Below, piece by piece: positions 21,343 through 33,760 of a stretch of 64,000 nt of DNA. The stretch's first letter is position 1. Every line of letters starts with the position of its first letter. The translations under genes and the position numbers were made by a program. This DNA is from Dermacentor variabilis (Eukaryota; Arthropoda; Arachnida; Ixodida; Ixodidae): positions 149,018,434 through 149,082,433 of the forward strand of contig NC_134574.1 in NCBI RefSeq assembly GCF_050947875.1, given 5' to 3'. A model generated the notes under the pieces. It made no database searches and had not been told where the DNA came from. It worked only from the letters and a program-made list of their open reading frames with translations.

Positions 21343-22136
21343 TACATTATATATTGTTCTGTAAGTTTTATTGCGATAGCAATTTTACAGGATGTTTCTT
21401 TCTTTCGTACCATGCATAAACATGTTTTTGTGAAATGGCAAATATTAATGATATTTTAACGCACCATTGCTTTTAAAAATCTTGATGATTGCTTCTAACT
21501 GGAGATATTATTAATCCAATTTCAACGCTGAATCCAAGCAGTATCGAGACCGAGCGCACGCCGCAGCTACGTCAGACGAAAGCGTTTGTGACGATCTGTG
21601 TGGCTAAGTTTCAATGTTAGAAATTTGCAGCAAATGCAGATACAGCCCGTTGAGGCAGATGCTTTCCAGGAAAAACGTGCCGTAGTATGAGTATGAGCCG
21701 GACGTTCAGTTTCGAACATAAAGGCGCTTTTCGTCATTGGGCGCTCCCTTATGGTTGATAACACACGCCGCGCTCGGTTTAGATATTGTCTTTATTGCTC
21801 ATGAAACTAATTCTGTGGTGCCTGCATTGAACTGTACTGAGCGTAGAAATTTAATTGGGTGCTATTTTCAAGATTTAAAAATGATGAGGGGGGGAGCATT
21901 AAACTGTGACTGTCTCCAAATTTGAGATTTCAGCAACTGTCCCAAAGGTTCAACAAAAAGCGACATTATTCAGGGTGTGTTTTGAGCTCCACCAGAAGTT
22001 AGCACATTCTCGACGCTTTTGGAAGGCTCACTATGACTTACGATGCAGTCTTTTAGCTTCGAATGTACGCCCGCATGTATTGATTTGGTTTGTGGTGATT
22101 AACGTTTTTAACGTTCCGAAGCGACTAAAGCTAGGA
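21343..22136. other. Unrecognised DNA
   Basis: AT-rich and without a recognisable gene or repeat family on either strand. Confidence 0.45.
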
Positions 22137-22245
22137 GGTCGTAGTGGATGGCTCCGGATAACTTTAGCTCGCCTGGGGATGTTTAACGTGCACTTTGATC
22201 GTAGAGTCGTACGTGGGCCGGTAAATTCCTCGTTGGCGTTTCATA
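22137..22245 (-). mobile_element. Degenerate SINE body, reverse orientation
   Basis: GTCGTAGTGGATGGCTCCGG, then CCTGGGGATGTTTAACGTGC, is the reverse complement of the SINE body (CCGGAGTCC... and GCACGTTAAAGAACCCCAGG in the forward copy). Heavily mutated; the head is not visible. Confidence 0.6.
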
Positions 22246-23105
22246 ATACTGGCGCGCTAGGGCTGCTTTAGAAGTTGGCGCCTCGGCGCGATTGTATTTC
22301 TTCAATAAAGTTTATTTACTAGTTGTAACAACTTGTAATTATTTTGTATTATTGACGGCGCCTCCAGGGCACCAAAGCGGCAACGGGAACACCAAAGCTA
22401 GAACCAGGGCTGGATGGGGCTCGCCGAAGCCTGTGCATGCCAAGGGAGTATATGGTCGCACACAGCCAATTTTGTATGCGAACACTCCCTGCGACGCCTG
22501 TATTAGTGTAATGTTACGTGCTCTTCAGAGGCCTCCGTTAGCCATTACATGTGCCCTCCTGGAGCAGTACTTGTAAAAAAAAAACAATATATCGTCACGA
22601 TTACCAAAGCACCCCGCAATGAGAAAAACGGCCGTCATGGCCAGGCGTTGCTGACCGCACACAGCCGGAATCTCTCACGCGCCGACCGAACAAAAGTGTC
22701 CTGCAGGTACGTGAATGAACCTACGAAACCACGTGCACATACTTTCACGCTGTCAACACCTGAAACTTTGGTAATTATGCGCGAGTTTTAGTACACCGCG
22801 TGCTTGCGTCGTGTTTCATCAACACGAACTCTCAACGTCGCGCGCTTTACGCCTTAAATACGCCTTGAATAATGGCCATTTTCTCTATTTCTTCCGCAGT
22901 TCCAATACGAAATTCTAAAGGCCAGTTACCGACTGACGAAGAAAGATCACGATTGAAAAAATTACCGACGATTACGTTACTTCTTCTGATAACTTCTGAT
23001 GATTAACTATTCTTCTGATAACTCAGGTCATTAGCGGCAAAATACGCTCGCCTTGCCGGAAAACTTATTGGCAAGAACGTCAGCTTCGCTAAGCTCAGAG
23101 TACAT
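22246..23105. other. Unrecognised DNA with one motif shared with 36.9 kb
   Basis: No gene is seen. At 22953-22982, AATTACCGACGATTACGTTA is embedded in a 30-base segment that recurs at 36922-36952 at the border of an insertion in the L1/Tx1-like LINE. It is followed by three copies of CTTCTGATAACT-like sequence. Confidence 0.5.
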
Positions 23106-23112
23106 GTCTGTA
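23106..23112. repeat. Possible target duplication of RTE copy 2, left
   Basis: TCTGTAT here also occurs at 26088-26094, immediately outside the other end of the element. Confidence 0.45.
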
Positions 23113-26087
23113 TCATCATCATCATCATCAGCCTAGTTACGCCCACTGCAGGCCAAAGGCCTCTCCCATACTTCTCCAACTACCCCGGTCATGGACTAAT
23201 TGTGGCCATGTTGTCCCTGCAAACATCTTAATTTCATCCGCCCACCTAACTTTCTGCCGCCCCCTGCTACGCTTCCCTTCCCTTGGAATCCAGTCCGTAA
23301 CCCTTAATGACCATCGGTTATCTTCCCTCCTCATTACATGTCCTGCCCATGCCCATTTCTTTTTCTTGATTTCAACTAAGATGTCGTTTACCCGCGTTTG
23401 TTGCCTCACCCAATCTGCTCTTTTCTTATCCCTTAACGTTACACCCATCATTCTTCTTTCCATAGCTCGTTGCGTCGTCCTCAATTTCAGCAGAACCCTT
23501 TTCGTAAGCCTCCAGGTTTCAGCCCCATATGTGAGTACTGGTAACACACAGCTGTTATACACTTTCCTTTTGAGGGATAGTGGCAACCTGCTGTTCATGA
23601 TTTGAGAATGCCTGCCAAACGCACCCCAGCCCATTCTTATTCTTCTGGTTATTTCAGTCTCATGATCCGGATCCGTGGTCACTACCTGCCCTAAGTAGAT
23701 GTATTCCCTTACCACTTCCAGTGCTTCGCTACCTATCGTAAACTGCTGTTCTCTTCCGAGACTGTTAAACAATACTTTAGTTTTCTGCAAATTAATTTTC
23801 AGACCCACCCTTCTGCTTTGCCTCTCCAGGTCAGTGAGCATGCATTGCAATTGGTCTCCTGAGTTACTAAGCAAGGCAATATCATCAGCGAATCGCAAGT
23901 TGCTAAGGTATTCTCCATCAACTTTTATCCCCAATTCTTCCCACTCCAGGCCTCTGAATACCTCCTGTAAACATGCTGTGAATAGCATTGGAGATATCGT
24001 ATCTCCCTGTCTGACGCCTTTATTTATAGGGATTTTGTTACTTTCTTTGTGGAGGGCTACGGTGGCTGTGGAGCCGCTATAGATATCTTCCAGTATTTTT
24101 ACATATGGCTCATCTACACCCTGATTCCGTAATGCCTCCATGACTGCTGAGGTTTCGACTGAATCAAACGTTTTCTCGTAATCAATGAAAGCTATATATA
24201 AGGGTTGGTTATATTCTGCACATTTCTCTATCACTTGATTGATAGTGTGAATATGGTGTATTGTTGAGTAGCCTTTACGGAATCCTGCCTGGTCCTTTGG
24301 TTGACAGAAGTCTAAGGCGTTCCTGATCCTATTTGCGATTACCTTAGTAAATACTTTGTAGGCAACGGACAGTAAGCTGATCGGTCTATAATTTTTCAAG
24401 TCTTTGGCGTCCCCTTTCTTATGGATTAGGATTATGTTAGCGTTCTTCCAAGATTCCGGTACGCTCGAGGTTATGAGGCATTGCGTATACAGGGTGGCCA
24501 GTTTCTCTAGAACAATCTGACCACCATCCTTCAACAAATCTGCTGTTACCTGATTCTCCACAGCTGCCTTCCCCCTTTGCATAGCTCCTAAGGCTTTCTT
24601 TACTTCTTCTGGCGTTACCTGTGGGATTTCGAATTCCTCTAGGCTATTCTCTCTTCCACTATCGTCGTGGGTACCACTGGTACTGTATAAATCTCTATAG
24701 AACTCCTCAGCCACTTGAACTATCTCATCCATATTAGTAACGATATTTCCGGCTTTGTCTCTTAACGCACACGTCTGATTCTTGCCTATTCCTAGTTTCT
24801 TCTTCACTGTTTTTAGGCTTCCTCCGTTCCTGAGAGCATGTTCAATTCTATCCATATTATAGTTTCTGATGTCCGCTGTCTTACGCTTGTTGATTAACTT
24901 AGAAAGTTCTGCCAGTTCTATTCTAGCTGTAGGGTTAGAGGCTTTCATACATTGGCGTTTCTTGATCAGATCTTTCGTTTCCTGCGATAGCTTACTGGTT
25001 TCCTGTATAACGGCGTTACCACCGACTTCTATTGCGCACTGCTTAATGATGCCCATGAGATTGTCGTTCATTGCTGCAACACTAAGGTCCTCTTCCTGAG
25101 TTAAAGCCGAGTACCTGTTCTGTAGCTTGATCCGGAATTCCTCTAGTTTCCCTCTTACCGCTAACTCATTGATTGGCTTCTTGTGTACCAATTTCTTCCG
25201 TTCCCTCCTCAAGTCTAGGCTAATTCGAGTTCTTACCATTCTATGGTCACTGCAGCGTACCCTGCCGAGCACGTCTACATCTTGTATGATGCCAGGGTTC
25301 GCGCAGAGTATGAAGTCGATTTCATTTCTAGTCTCACCATTCGGGCTCCTCCACGTACACTTTCGACTAACCCGCTTGCGGAAAAAGGTGTTCATTATCC
25401 GCATATTATTCTGTTCTGCAAACTCTACTAATAATTCTCCTCTGCTATTCCTAGAGCCTATGCCATATTCCCCCACTGACTTGTCTCCAGCCTGCTTCTT
25501 GCCTACCCTGGCATTGAAGTCGCCCATCAGTATAGTGTATTTTGTTTTGACTTTACCCATCGCCGATTCCACGTCTTCATAAAAGCTTTCGACTTCCTGG
25601 TCATCATGACTGCATGTAGGGGCATAGACTTGTACCACCTTCAATTTGTACCTCTTATTAAGCTTCACAACAAGACCTGCCACCCTCTCGTTAATGCTAT
25701 AGAATTCCTGTATGTTAACAGCTATTTCCTTATTAATCAGGAATCCGACTCCTAGTTCTCGTCTCTCTGCTAAGCCCCGGTAACACAGTACATGCCCGCT
25801 TTTTAGCACTGTATATGCTTCTTTTGTCCTCCTAACCTCACTGAGCCCTATTATATCCCATTTACTACCCTATAATTCCTCCAATAACACTGCTAGACTC
25901 GCCTCGCTAGATAGCGTTCTAACGTTAAACGTTGCCAGGTTCAGATTCCAATGGCGGCCTGTCCGGAGCCAGGTATTCTTAGCACCCTCTGCAGCGTCAC
26001 AGATCTGACCGCCGCCGTGGTCAGTTGCTTCGCGGCTGCTGGGGACTGAGGGCCGGGGTTTGATTGTTGTATTCATATATTCATCAT
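23113..26087 (-). mobile_element. RTE-clade LINE copy 2, nearly intact
   Basis: Minus-strand element with its (ATGATG)n tail at 23113-23131 and a 5' end near 26082, where homology with copy 1 stops at ATATGAATACAAC. TCTGTAT flanks both ends. Compared with copy 1 it lacks the 5' UTR upstream of that point, so it is slightly 5' truncated. The coding region carries one nonsense codon and is otherwise open. Confidence 0.9.
23137..26076 (-). pseudogene. RTE copy 2 endonuclease-reverse transcriptase
   Basis: The frame is open for 890 codons from 25809 to the stop at 23137. Its 68-codon N-terminal part (25870-26076) ends in a TAG at 25870-25872, which replaces the Gln codon present in copy 1. All catalytic motifs are intact: GDFNARVGKKQ, CSDHRMVRTR (SDH), YRPISLLSVAYKVF, FIDYEKTFDSVE, GVRQGDTISPMLF and LRFADDIALLS (FADD). 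The C-terminus has WAGHVMRREDNRW and a basic stretch. An initiation codon after the stop could still give a protein missing only the first endonuclease strands. The best-preserved gene in the window. Confidence 0.92.
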
Positions 26088-26182
26088 TCTGTATACATAT
26101 GGTTTAAAAAAAGCGCTCTGTACGGATACTGTACGCGAATTTTAACCGCCATCGTCACCGTTACCGCCACTGTGATGTTCCA

Positions 26183-26450
26183 CACACTTAAACAAAATTG
26201 TACCATTTGGGCCATATCTTGCCACACAACCGTAATCGTCATCTGTCTTGTCCGCATTTCCTTTCTTTAACGCTGTTAGCCCGATACTTCCTGTCCCCAC
26301 CGACATGCGCGTTATCAGCATGACAAAACATTCTCGACAGGAAAGTAGTGGGCGCAGCATTTTCCAGAAAGGAAACGCAAGCAGGGCAGGCGGCGATTAT
26401 TGTTGTGTGGCAAATATGCACCTCAAAGGGTGTAAATTTGTCTAAGAGTG
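26183..26450. mobile_element. MITE family member 2 (about 85-bp inverted ends)
   Basis: The left arm (CACACTTAAACAAAATTGTA onward) and the reverse complement of the right arm (CACTCTTAGACAAATTTACA onward) align over about 80-85 bases with scattered differences. The centre shares GCGCGTTATCAGCATGACA with the family. It is related to the element at 20641 through the TTGTTGTGTGGCA block. No TA duplication is preserved. Confidence 0.75.
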
Positions 26451-26461
26451 CACATAATGTT

Positions 26462-26640
26462 CCTCTAAAAAAAGTTTACATTTTTTGGGGTGTATATCTG
26501 CCGCACAACGATAATCGCCATCTGCCTTGCTTGCGTTTCCTTTATTGAAAATGCCACGCCCGCTACTTTCCAGTCGGCAGTGCTATGTCATGCTGATAAC
26601 GCGCATGCCGTTCGCGACTGGAAGTACCGGGTTCACATCG
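26462..26640. mobile_element. MITE family member 3, left half only
   Basis: Contains the left terminus (AAAAAAAGTTTACATTTTTT) and the core (CTGATAACGCGCATGCCGTT), also found at 20641-20820, but the right inverted terminus is absent. It is cut at about 26640, where the fold-back element begins. Confidence 0.7.
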
Positions 26641-26641
26641 G

Positions 26642-26889
26642 TAAGGGCCGATTTACGCTCGAGCCACCCATCACCGCAAGCCGCACCGCACGCGTGCGGT
26701 CGCGCGAAAGATTGCACGTATCAAACACTTGTGCACAAATTTCGGTTTACAATGTGTAAGGTATACACTGTGCACACAATGTAAATGGTAATTTGTGCAC
26801 AAGTGCTGGATACCTGCAATACTTCGCGCGACCGCAAGCGCGCGGTGCGGTTTGCGGCGATGGGTGGCTCGAGCGTAAATCGGCCCTAA
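26642..26889. mobile_element. CpG-rich fold-back element
   Basis: Two arms of about 115 bases form a near-perfect inverted repeat around a 15-base centre near 26765. The left arm starts TAAGGGCCGATTTACGCTCG, and the reverse complement of the right arm starts TTAGGGCCGATTTACGCTCG. Both include CCGCACCGC and GGTCGCGCGAA. There is no coding capacity. The structure resembles fold-back transposons or MITEs made almost wholly of inverted terminal repeats. Confidence 0.82.
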
Positions 26890-26891
26890 GG

Positions 26892-26976
26892 GTCTGTTTA
26901 CGCTCGAGCCGCCCATTGCCGCAAGCCGCACCGCACGCGTACGGTCGCGCGAAGTATTGCACATGTCGAACACTTT
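26892..26976. repeat. Third arm of the fold-back element
   Basis: A further copy of the left arm in the same orientation (GTTTACGCTCGAGCCGCCCA onward), three bases after the fold-back element. It suggests a second, half-deleted element, or a duplication of one arm. Confidence 0.75.
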
Positions 26977-26999
26977 CGAAGCTTTCGATCAGCAACGCC

Positions 27000-27620
27000 G
27001 CCAGCAGAACCAGAAACGAGCTCATTTACGCCGTACCGATGCTGCAGCCCGTGCACAAGAGCATGCTTGTGGAGCCGAACGCAAGCAGCAACTGCATACC
27101 GAGGATCTGGCAGCCTACCAAGCCATTGGTTAAAGAACGGTCGGGAATAACGCAGTGATAAACACCGGGGCTGCACGTTTGAGCTTCGCTAGTTAACCAT
27201 CTGTACGGAGTCTTCGGGCGGTGATTTTTTTTTTTTGGCAAAAGGATGTTTTTGGAAATGGACGTTTCCTTACCGGTAGATTCAAACGCGGAAAATACTC
27301 TGAAAAGGTTTTATGGCCTTGATTGAATTATTCCACAGTATTTTTTACAATTACTGCACGCACGAAACAATCATAAACAATTTCATTCATAGTGTATGTC
27401 AGTTCTCTTCATTTTTTTAACTCAGACGCAAAATAATATTAGGGCTCACAATCTGAAACGGATGTCTCGCTGGCGCCGGCGCGAAGCCATTACACATTCT
27501 ACAGGTCTTGTCAATAAAGCATTCAAAGGCGCCAGAAATTTTGCCCCTCCAACTGATAAAGGAAAGCTTTCGTTGCCTACCATTCCGTGGTTTTACCTGG
27601 TTTCCTCGGTCGGTTGTGTT
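27000..27620. other. Unrecognised DNA
   Basis: No gene or repeat family recognised. Contains a T run at about 27228. Confidence 0.4.
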
Positions 27621-27621
27621 C

Positions 27622-27807
27622 TCACCGGGTAGAGTGGCATCCACTTAAAAATTGGCTCTGGTTAAACCTGGTTGAATTGCGAAAGCAACATTGCAACCTC
27701 TTTCTCCTATTCTTTCTAGCTTGCTTAGCTTTCGCCTCAGAATTTAACTGTTCCGAAGCAGTAGAGCAACTAGATCCAGATATAGACTCTTCGTCGGTAA
27801 CTTCCAT
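27622..27807 (-). CDS. Candidate small ORF or first exon
   Basis: The minus strand has GTCTCGCCATGGA, a good Kozak context, followed by 61 codons and a stop. The translation starts MEVTDEESISGSSCS, acidic and Ser-rich, then turns basic (AKQARKNRRKRLQCCF). A weak donor-like CAG|GTTTAA lies within it, so it may be a first exon. It lies next to a CpG-rich stretch (27850-28090) that could hold a promoter. No family is recognised, and chance cannot be excluded. Confidence 0.25.
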   Translation of the reverse strand: MEVTDEESISGSSCSTASEQLNSEAKAKQARKNRRKRLQCCFRNSTRFNQSQFLSGCHSTR

Positions 27808-27892
27808 GGCGAGACTGATCAACCAACGCGTAACGCACTACTCCCAGTGAAGCCGCCCCGGAGCAAGCGCAAGGCGAGGAGGTCGTCATATC

Positions 27893-27960
27893 AACGACCA
27901 CCTGTTGGGGCCCAAACATGGTCAATCCGCCCGTCCGTTCCGCCCTCTTCCGCCCTCGTT
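27893..27960 (+). repeat. CpG-rich repeat R, copy 1
   Basis: GGGGCCCAAACATGG, then CAATCCGCCCGTCCGTTCCG, also occurs in reverse orientation at 33885-33945. Part of a CpG-rich block, 27850-28090. Confidence 0.75.
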
Positions 27961-28089
27961 CGGACACCCAAAAGGCTGATGGTGTTGCAAAACACGGTGC
28001 ACGCTCAATCCGCACGAGCGCATCGCACTAATCGCACGCGCACTCCAATGGGCGACGCGGCCCCTTGATAGCTGGCAACCGTTCGGCGG

Positions 28090-31000
28090 AGCAAAGGCGT
28101 TCAAGGTTGGCAACTACCTTTTACAACAGACATCGCTTCCTTTACGAAGAGGAGACGCTGAAGCAGACGACACTGGCGTATTTTTGCAGATGTGATTTCA
28201 AGTTTCCGCACCGCGGTGAAAATGCAACTCTAGGCTACCACATTCTGTTCTGCAGCAGCATGTGTCGCATTGACACCTTCACCCTTCTTCGAACCACTGC
28301 ACAATCGTCTTATCTGCGCCACCTTTGACAGATGTATTGTAATCGCATCACGTCGCAGCATGCGGCGTATTCTCGGACGGTTACTTTCAGTGCGCGCTGC
28401 CTTGGCTGCTTGAACAAAACCTCTCTAATTATCGAGCGTGCTGCGTTCTACGCCACGCGAAAGAGTGTCGCCGGAAGCGATTTGTCCGAAATCCCCGTGT
28501 TCGGCGTGGTATCTGTAGTGGTAGTGACAGCTTGCAAGGATACGGAATGCACGCACATCTGTCGCGGAATACAGCTGTGTAGGTCGCCAAGACACACCTC
28601 CTTACCACTGAGCACGCGTGTGAGGCTCCGAGTACAGCTTGCTGATATGCTTCCATGTGCTTGCTCATACTTTTTTTATTCACTCTGCCAATTTTAAGAG
28701 CGTGCTTAAAGCACTTGGATCCGTGAGATGCCTTTTCGTGTTTTTATATATATATAAAGCCACCAAAGATGAGGCATCAAACATGCATATTAGAAATGTA
28801 ATACTTGCTGCTTGTAAACTTTCTAAACAAAATATAACCTTAAATGATGTGCTCAGCGATGAATGAAGTTCTCACTGTGTGCAAAAAAATTGTGCATAAG
28901 TGGGTAACTTCATGTAGCAAGGAATTGAAGGTTAAGCCATGAGTGTACAATTCATTATGATTGGCATAAAAGCAATATATATGTATAGCGGTGACCTTAT
29001 GCAGATATATACTGTTGAGATGTTTCCAAGGGGAATTTTTGTTTGAAAACAAATAATTTCTATTGCGGATAAGAGAACTTATTTTGAGTGAAATCAAACA
29101 ATTGCATTCTTTCTTGCCAGCCTGGGTGGCCAATCTCTGGCCACCTATACTACTTAGACATACCTAATTTAAAATTTCAACAACGTACAAAACATTACCA
29201 TAGTGCACAAAATTAAGCATTGTCATGACGGGCATGTTCCCTCTCCCACCCATGGCAGCAAACAAGAATGATTCACTTGAGAGTGTTTGATACTGTCAGC
29301 ATCATACATGCGTGTTCTATTTTGATTGCTCTGCATATAAAAAGTAGGCTCACACAGGATGCGCGTGATACAAGAACTATTGAAAGCTCTACTCAGGAAA
29401 TTTGAGTTAGTTCGGCATGGGCTGTATGTTATGTATTTATGCAGTGACAACCTAGCTGGCTGACGCACAGTGCCATATTTCAGGAAAACAAAAAAAATAC
29501 ATATCATAACATAAACAGCTGGTCAGTACCTGTTTTTTATTTGAAAGCAAACCGAGATTGTCAAATTACTTGACTTAGGGTGAGTTCAGTGACCTCTTGT
29601 GGTGCGAAAAGGTTGATGTAGTTAGTGGTTTTATGTTTGTCTTTCTTAATTAGTAGCTGCTTTAACATGCACATGACAATGAAATGAAGGCTCATATGGC
29701 GGAAGAGAGGGCCGCACAAAAAGTGAGGAAGCACTCATTGCCACTAACCAGATCTACTACTCAAATCCACACGTCACAAGTAATATTCCATTCCTTGGCA
29801 CATTTCTCACCATTGTATAGACTTTGTTTCAGCGCTTGCGTGTGCAGTAATATAACTTGGTAAATCAAAGCTGTGGTTATTCAGTACACTGAAAGCAACT
29901 TTGCGTGTAGGTTAGATAACATAATGCTCCTACATATGGGTCAGCTTAGTATTATCGGCCACATTGTTTACAAGTCGTATGCCTGGACTATACGGTGCCA
30001 CTGGACACTGCTGTATTCGTGCAGGCATGCTAGAATAGCTTGGCTATGCACAAACAACCATTTACATCGCACTTAAATTAAGATGGTGTAGATTTGCTGT
30101 CACAATGGGCTTATAAGCATAACTACCGAGCAATCAAAAAAGCGTTTGAAATGTAAGGGTGGTTGCTACGCTTTGCAGGTGTGACATTTCACATTTATAG
30201 TGCAAGGACACATCGATGGACAGGAAGGATACCGCACAAATCCTCGTGTTGTGACTTGGCAGTCACAATGCAAGTAGTTTTCTGTGGTTTTTAACTATAA
30301 ACAGGTGAAGCAATCTGCAAATTCAAAACTGTATTAAGTTAACTGAGACACCATGAAAAGCAACATAACACATGCTAGACACATTTTTTGTCACATCAGA
30401 TCTTTGTAGTGCAGGTCAAATATGTATACGGGCTATTTGTAGCTGAAAAGAGCATGCATTTCACATTTTAGCTCAGAATATTCAGTGAAAAAGACTTTTA
30501 ATGTGTCAGACATATATATGGTACCTTGTCCAATGCTTTGCACACAAATAGCTATGTTTGGCACAACTTGTGTAGCACATTCATGGTGGACTGCTACATG
30601 CTAAATCCGTTTTGCACCTCTCCTTTGATATTCTACCCTCTGACACAGAAGTACAGAGTGAAATTCTTCTTTATGTCAATATTAAAAAGGCAAACAGGTT
30701 TTTGGCATCACAGGTGTCAATCTTCCACATAGGGCACTTATTGCATGTTCTGAATGTGCATTCATTGCCAGCGGCATATCTTCTAATGTGAAAATAGTTT
30801 GGTTCTTACCTGTATATTTTTGAACTCGCCGATAAGTTCTCTGCCCTACTTGTATATACCTCCTTCAGTACTGGTATTTGTGCTGTGCCTTCATTATCGC
30901 AGTAAATGTGATAATGAAGTGATACTAAACTGACTGTTGAAGAGGCAGATTTCACTTCATCGAATTTCCCATGTGAAAATGAGCCTAGAACTCATGACGC

Positions 31001-33760
31001 CGAATACAGTCACCGTGTAAAACTGAAGAGCAACACATGACAGAACGATGGGCAGTGGAATTCATCTCACTACTATACGAAAAAATCCAGATGCATTCAG
31101 TATTTCACTGCTGGTATACAAAGCACAAACCTCTATATGAGTTGTTTGGATGGCATAATCACCAAGATCCTTCTAATAAGCGATGGCAAAGGGTAAATAA
31201 AAAGCTGCTGCCTCAGGTACTGCATTGGCCTAAAATATGCACTCTCACATGCAGCGGATGAACTCCATAAATTGGTTTACATATAGGCATGAAATGTTGT
31301 AAGTGCACCATGTGATAAAATTCAAATAAGATCAGCTGAATACCACATACACCATCTCTGATGGGGTATAGTTGATGCAACATGCCTTGATATTACTAGT
31401 TGTGCTGTTTTATTCACACACACATGCTCGTAAATGCAAAGTACACACATATTTGTGTTTACGTGTTACTGTGTGCATCAAATGTACAGCACAACTTTTA
31501 CAACAAGACAAAGACAAATAATTGTTTCGTGCCAGTAAAATTCCTATTGGCTACGCAGTGATTTTTTTTCTCACATGGAGCAACTCAACTTTGTGCATAA
31601 GTTAAGCTGATGTTGCTAATCTAAGCCAGACATGGGTGTGATTTCCAGAATATCATAAAATAAAGAAGTGGCCGTGTGTATGGGCCTAAAATTTATGGTT
31701 TGACAATATCATATCTGGCTGGGTAATAAATTTGTGTCAGAACAGATAAATGCAGTACACTGACAAAACATTGTGGCTAACATAATATAGGGAGCAGGTA
31801 CTGTGCCAGCGGAGCCACTTGAAAATTTTGCCAGCAGTTCGTCCTCATTGGCTGGCTTCGATCACAAAACTAATGTTGACATAATTGTGAAAATTTGTGT
31901 TCAGGATATACTCATGAAAGCCAATAGGCACGTTTTACGTTGTGACAGCAGCTTACTTCTCAGGGGCAACGTACTGTGGCCATGAACATGATAAAGAATG
32001 ACAAGAGGCGAGGCACCTCTTTCCATAGTCTGGCAGTGCAGTTGAATACGATTCATTTAATGAGTGGAACCATGGCCTGTGAAAAATAAAGATCAGTGAG
32101 ATAGCCACTTATAGCGTCGAACATCCTACACCCACGAATGATAGGTAGCAGTATAAGCTTACAGATAGATGAAAGTGCACCGGAAAAACATTTAGTGGGC
32201 ATAGTTTGCAGGCCCAAGTAAGTTTAATGTACGTTTGCTAATGAATGTAGCAGAATGAACTTATCAGGCACACAATGCTGGTACTTGTGCTATTGTTTGC
32301 TTTAAACTGAAGGCTCATGCCCCAACAGGTGACACGAATCAGACAATCAAATAGAGTGGACATACAATGTAACGGCAAACTTTCGCTTCCCCAATGCTGC
32401 CTGCATTAGTAACGTGACCATAGCTAGCCAGTGAGGAAGAATTCCAGGCAAAATTTCATCCATGCATTTCTGCTGGCTGCTAGTTGAATATCATTTGTCA
32501 TCGTACCTGTAACACTTACTTGTTATTACTTGTCTTACCTGTGCATTTTTACATTCATATTGCTTTTTGTCAGCAAATGTAAAACTTGTTCTTAATAAGA
32601 AGGAAGTACCCAGTTCTTACCCGTAACGTGTTCCTCTACCATACAAGTGGTGTCATCACAAACATACTCTGTGCTTAGTTACTAGCCAAAAAACAAGCAG
32701 TTAAGATTTTTGGGCATATGTAAGCCGCTTGCATCCCAAAATATAAAGCAATTCGTGAAATGTAGAAATTCTTGCTATTCGCACCAGTGTCCACATGATA
32801 AAAAGCAAGGCTGCCCGAAATTTGCATTCATGATATTAGTGCTGTCAGGCGTGTCCACATTTCAGGACAAGGCTGTATGTCTTGACGCACGTAACTACTA
32901 TGATTGCCCTAAACTCGCCCACAATAAAACCCCCTTCAAAAGTGCAGAAACAACTTCTGAAAGAAACGATACATGCATGAAGCAAAAAAGGCCGGTGGAA
33001 GAGGGCTTATATGTACGGGTACTAAATATGAAAACGCGATCGGCAACACTTCTCCACAGTTCGCTTCTGCGCACACGCACATCACATAGAACGAGCACTT
33101 CTACACCCAACAATGCTGCGACACATCGCACATATATATCACGGTTTGTAGCTCGCGAGCACATTTCGTAACAGCAGGAACACAGCTCGAACGTCGCGGT
33201 CACCAAGGTGCGTCGCAGCCGGCAAAACGGCTCACACGCTGAATGGCAGCGATAACAAGGCAATAAAAACTTATCGCTACTGATCGTATCATTACTTCTG
33301 AAAGTTGCGAAGGGCTGGGGTCCCCCCCCCCCCCCCCTTTGCGGCAACGAACCGAATACGCAGAATAGATACCAATCGTGTTCGCTGGGTGCGCCAATGG
33401 GACACTACTTATTTCACCACGCACTCAACATGTGTCCTGCTCAGAATGCACGTGTATATGATGGGCTTCTTGTTTGCGAGGCGCACGCGTATCATGGAAC
33501 AAAAAACCACGAAATCGGCGGCTTCAAATATTTCTTCCAACGCTCTCGTAAACACAACACACTTCCTGCGCTTCGTCTGTTTCTTTCGGCGATCGCACGC
33601 ACTGACGAGATCTGGAAAGGTGCATCGGCTTGCTGCCTTCGGTGACTATCTCGGTGGGTGCCAGATAACTCTAATAAAAATCATCAGGAGAAAAATTGAC
33701 TGTTTCTGACGTAGATGTAGCTTAGGCCTCACGTCGCCGCTTCGCTACGAGCAAGCGCCA
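28090..33760. other. AT-rich region without recognisable genes
   Basis: About 5.6 kb with only short frames on both strands. From about 28640 to 33150 base composition is clearly AT-rich, unlike the CpG-rich blocks on either side. No transposon protein, RNA gene or long repeat was recognised, so single-copy intergenic or intronic DNA is likely. A run of about 18 C lies at 33321-33338. Confidence 0.55.
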
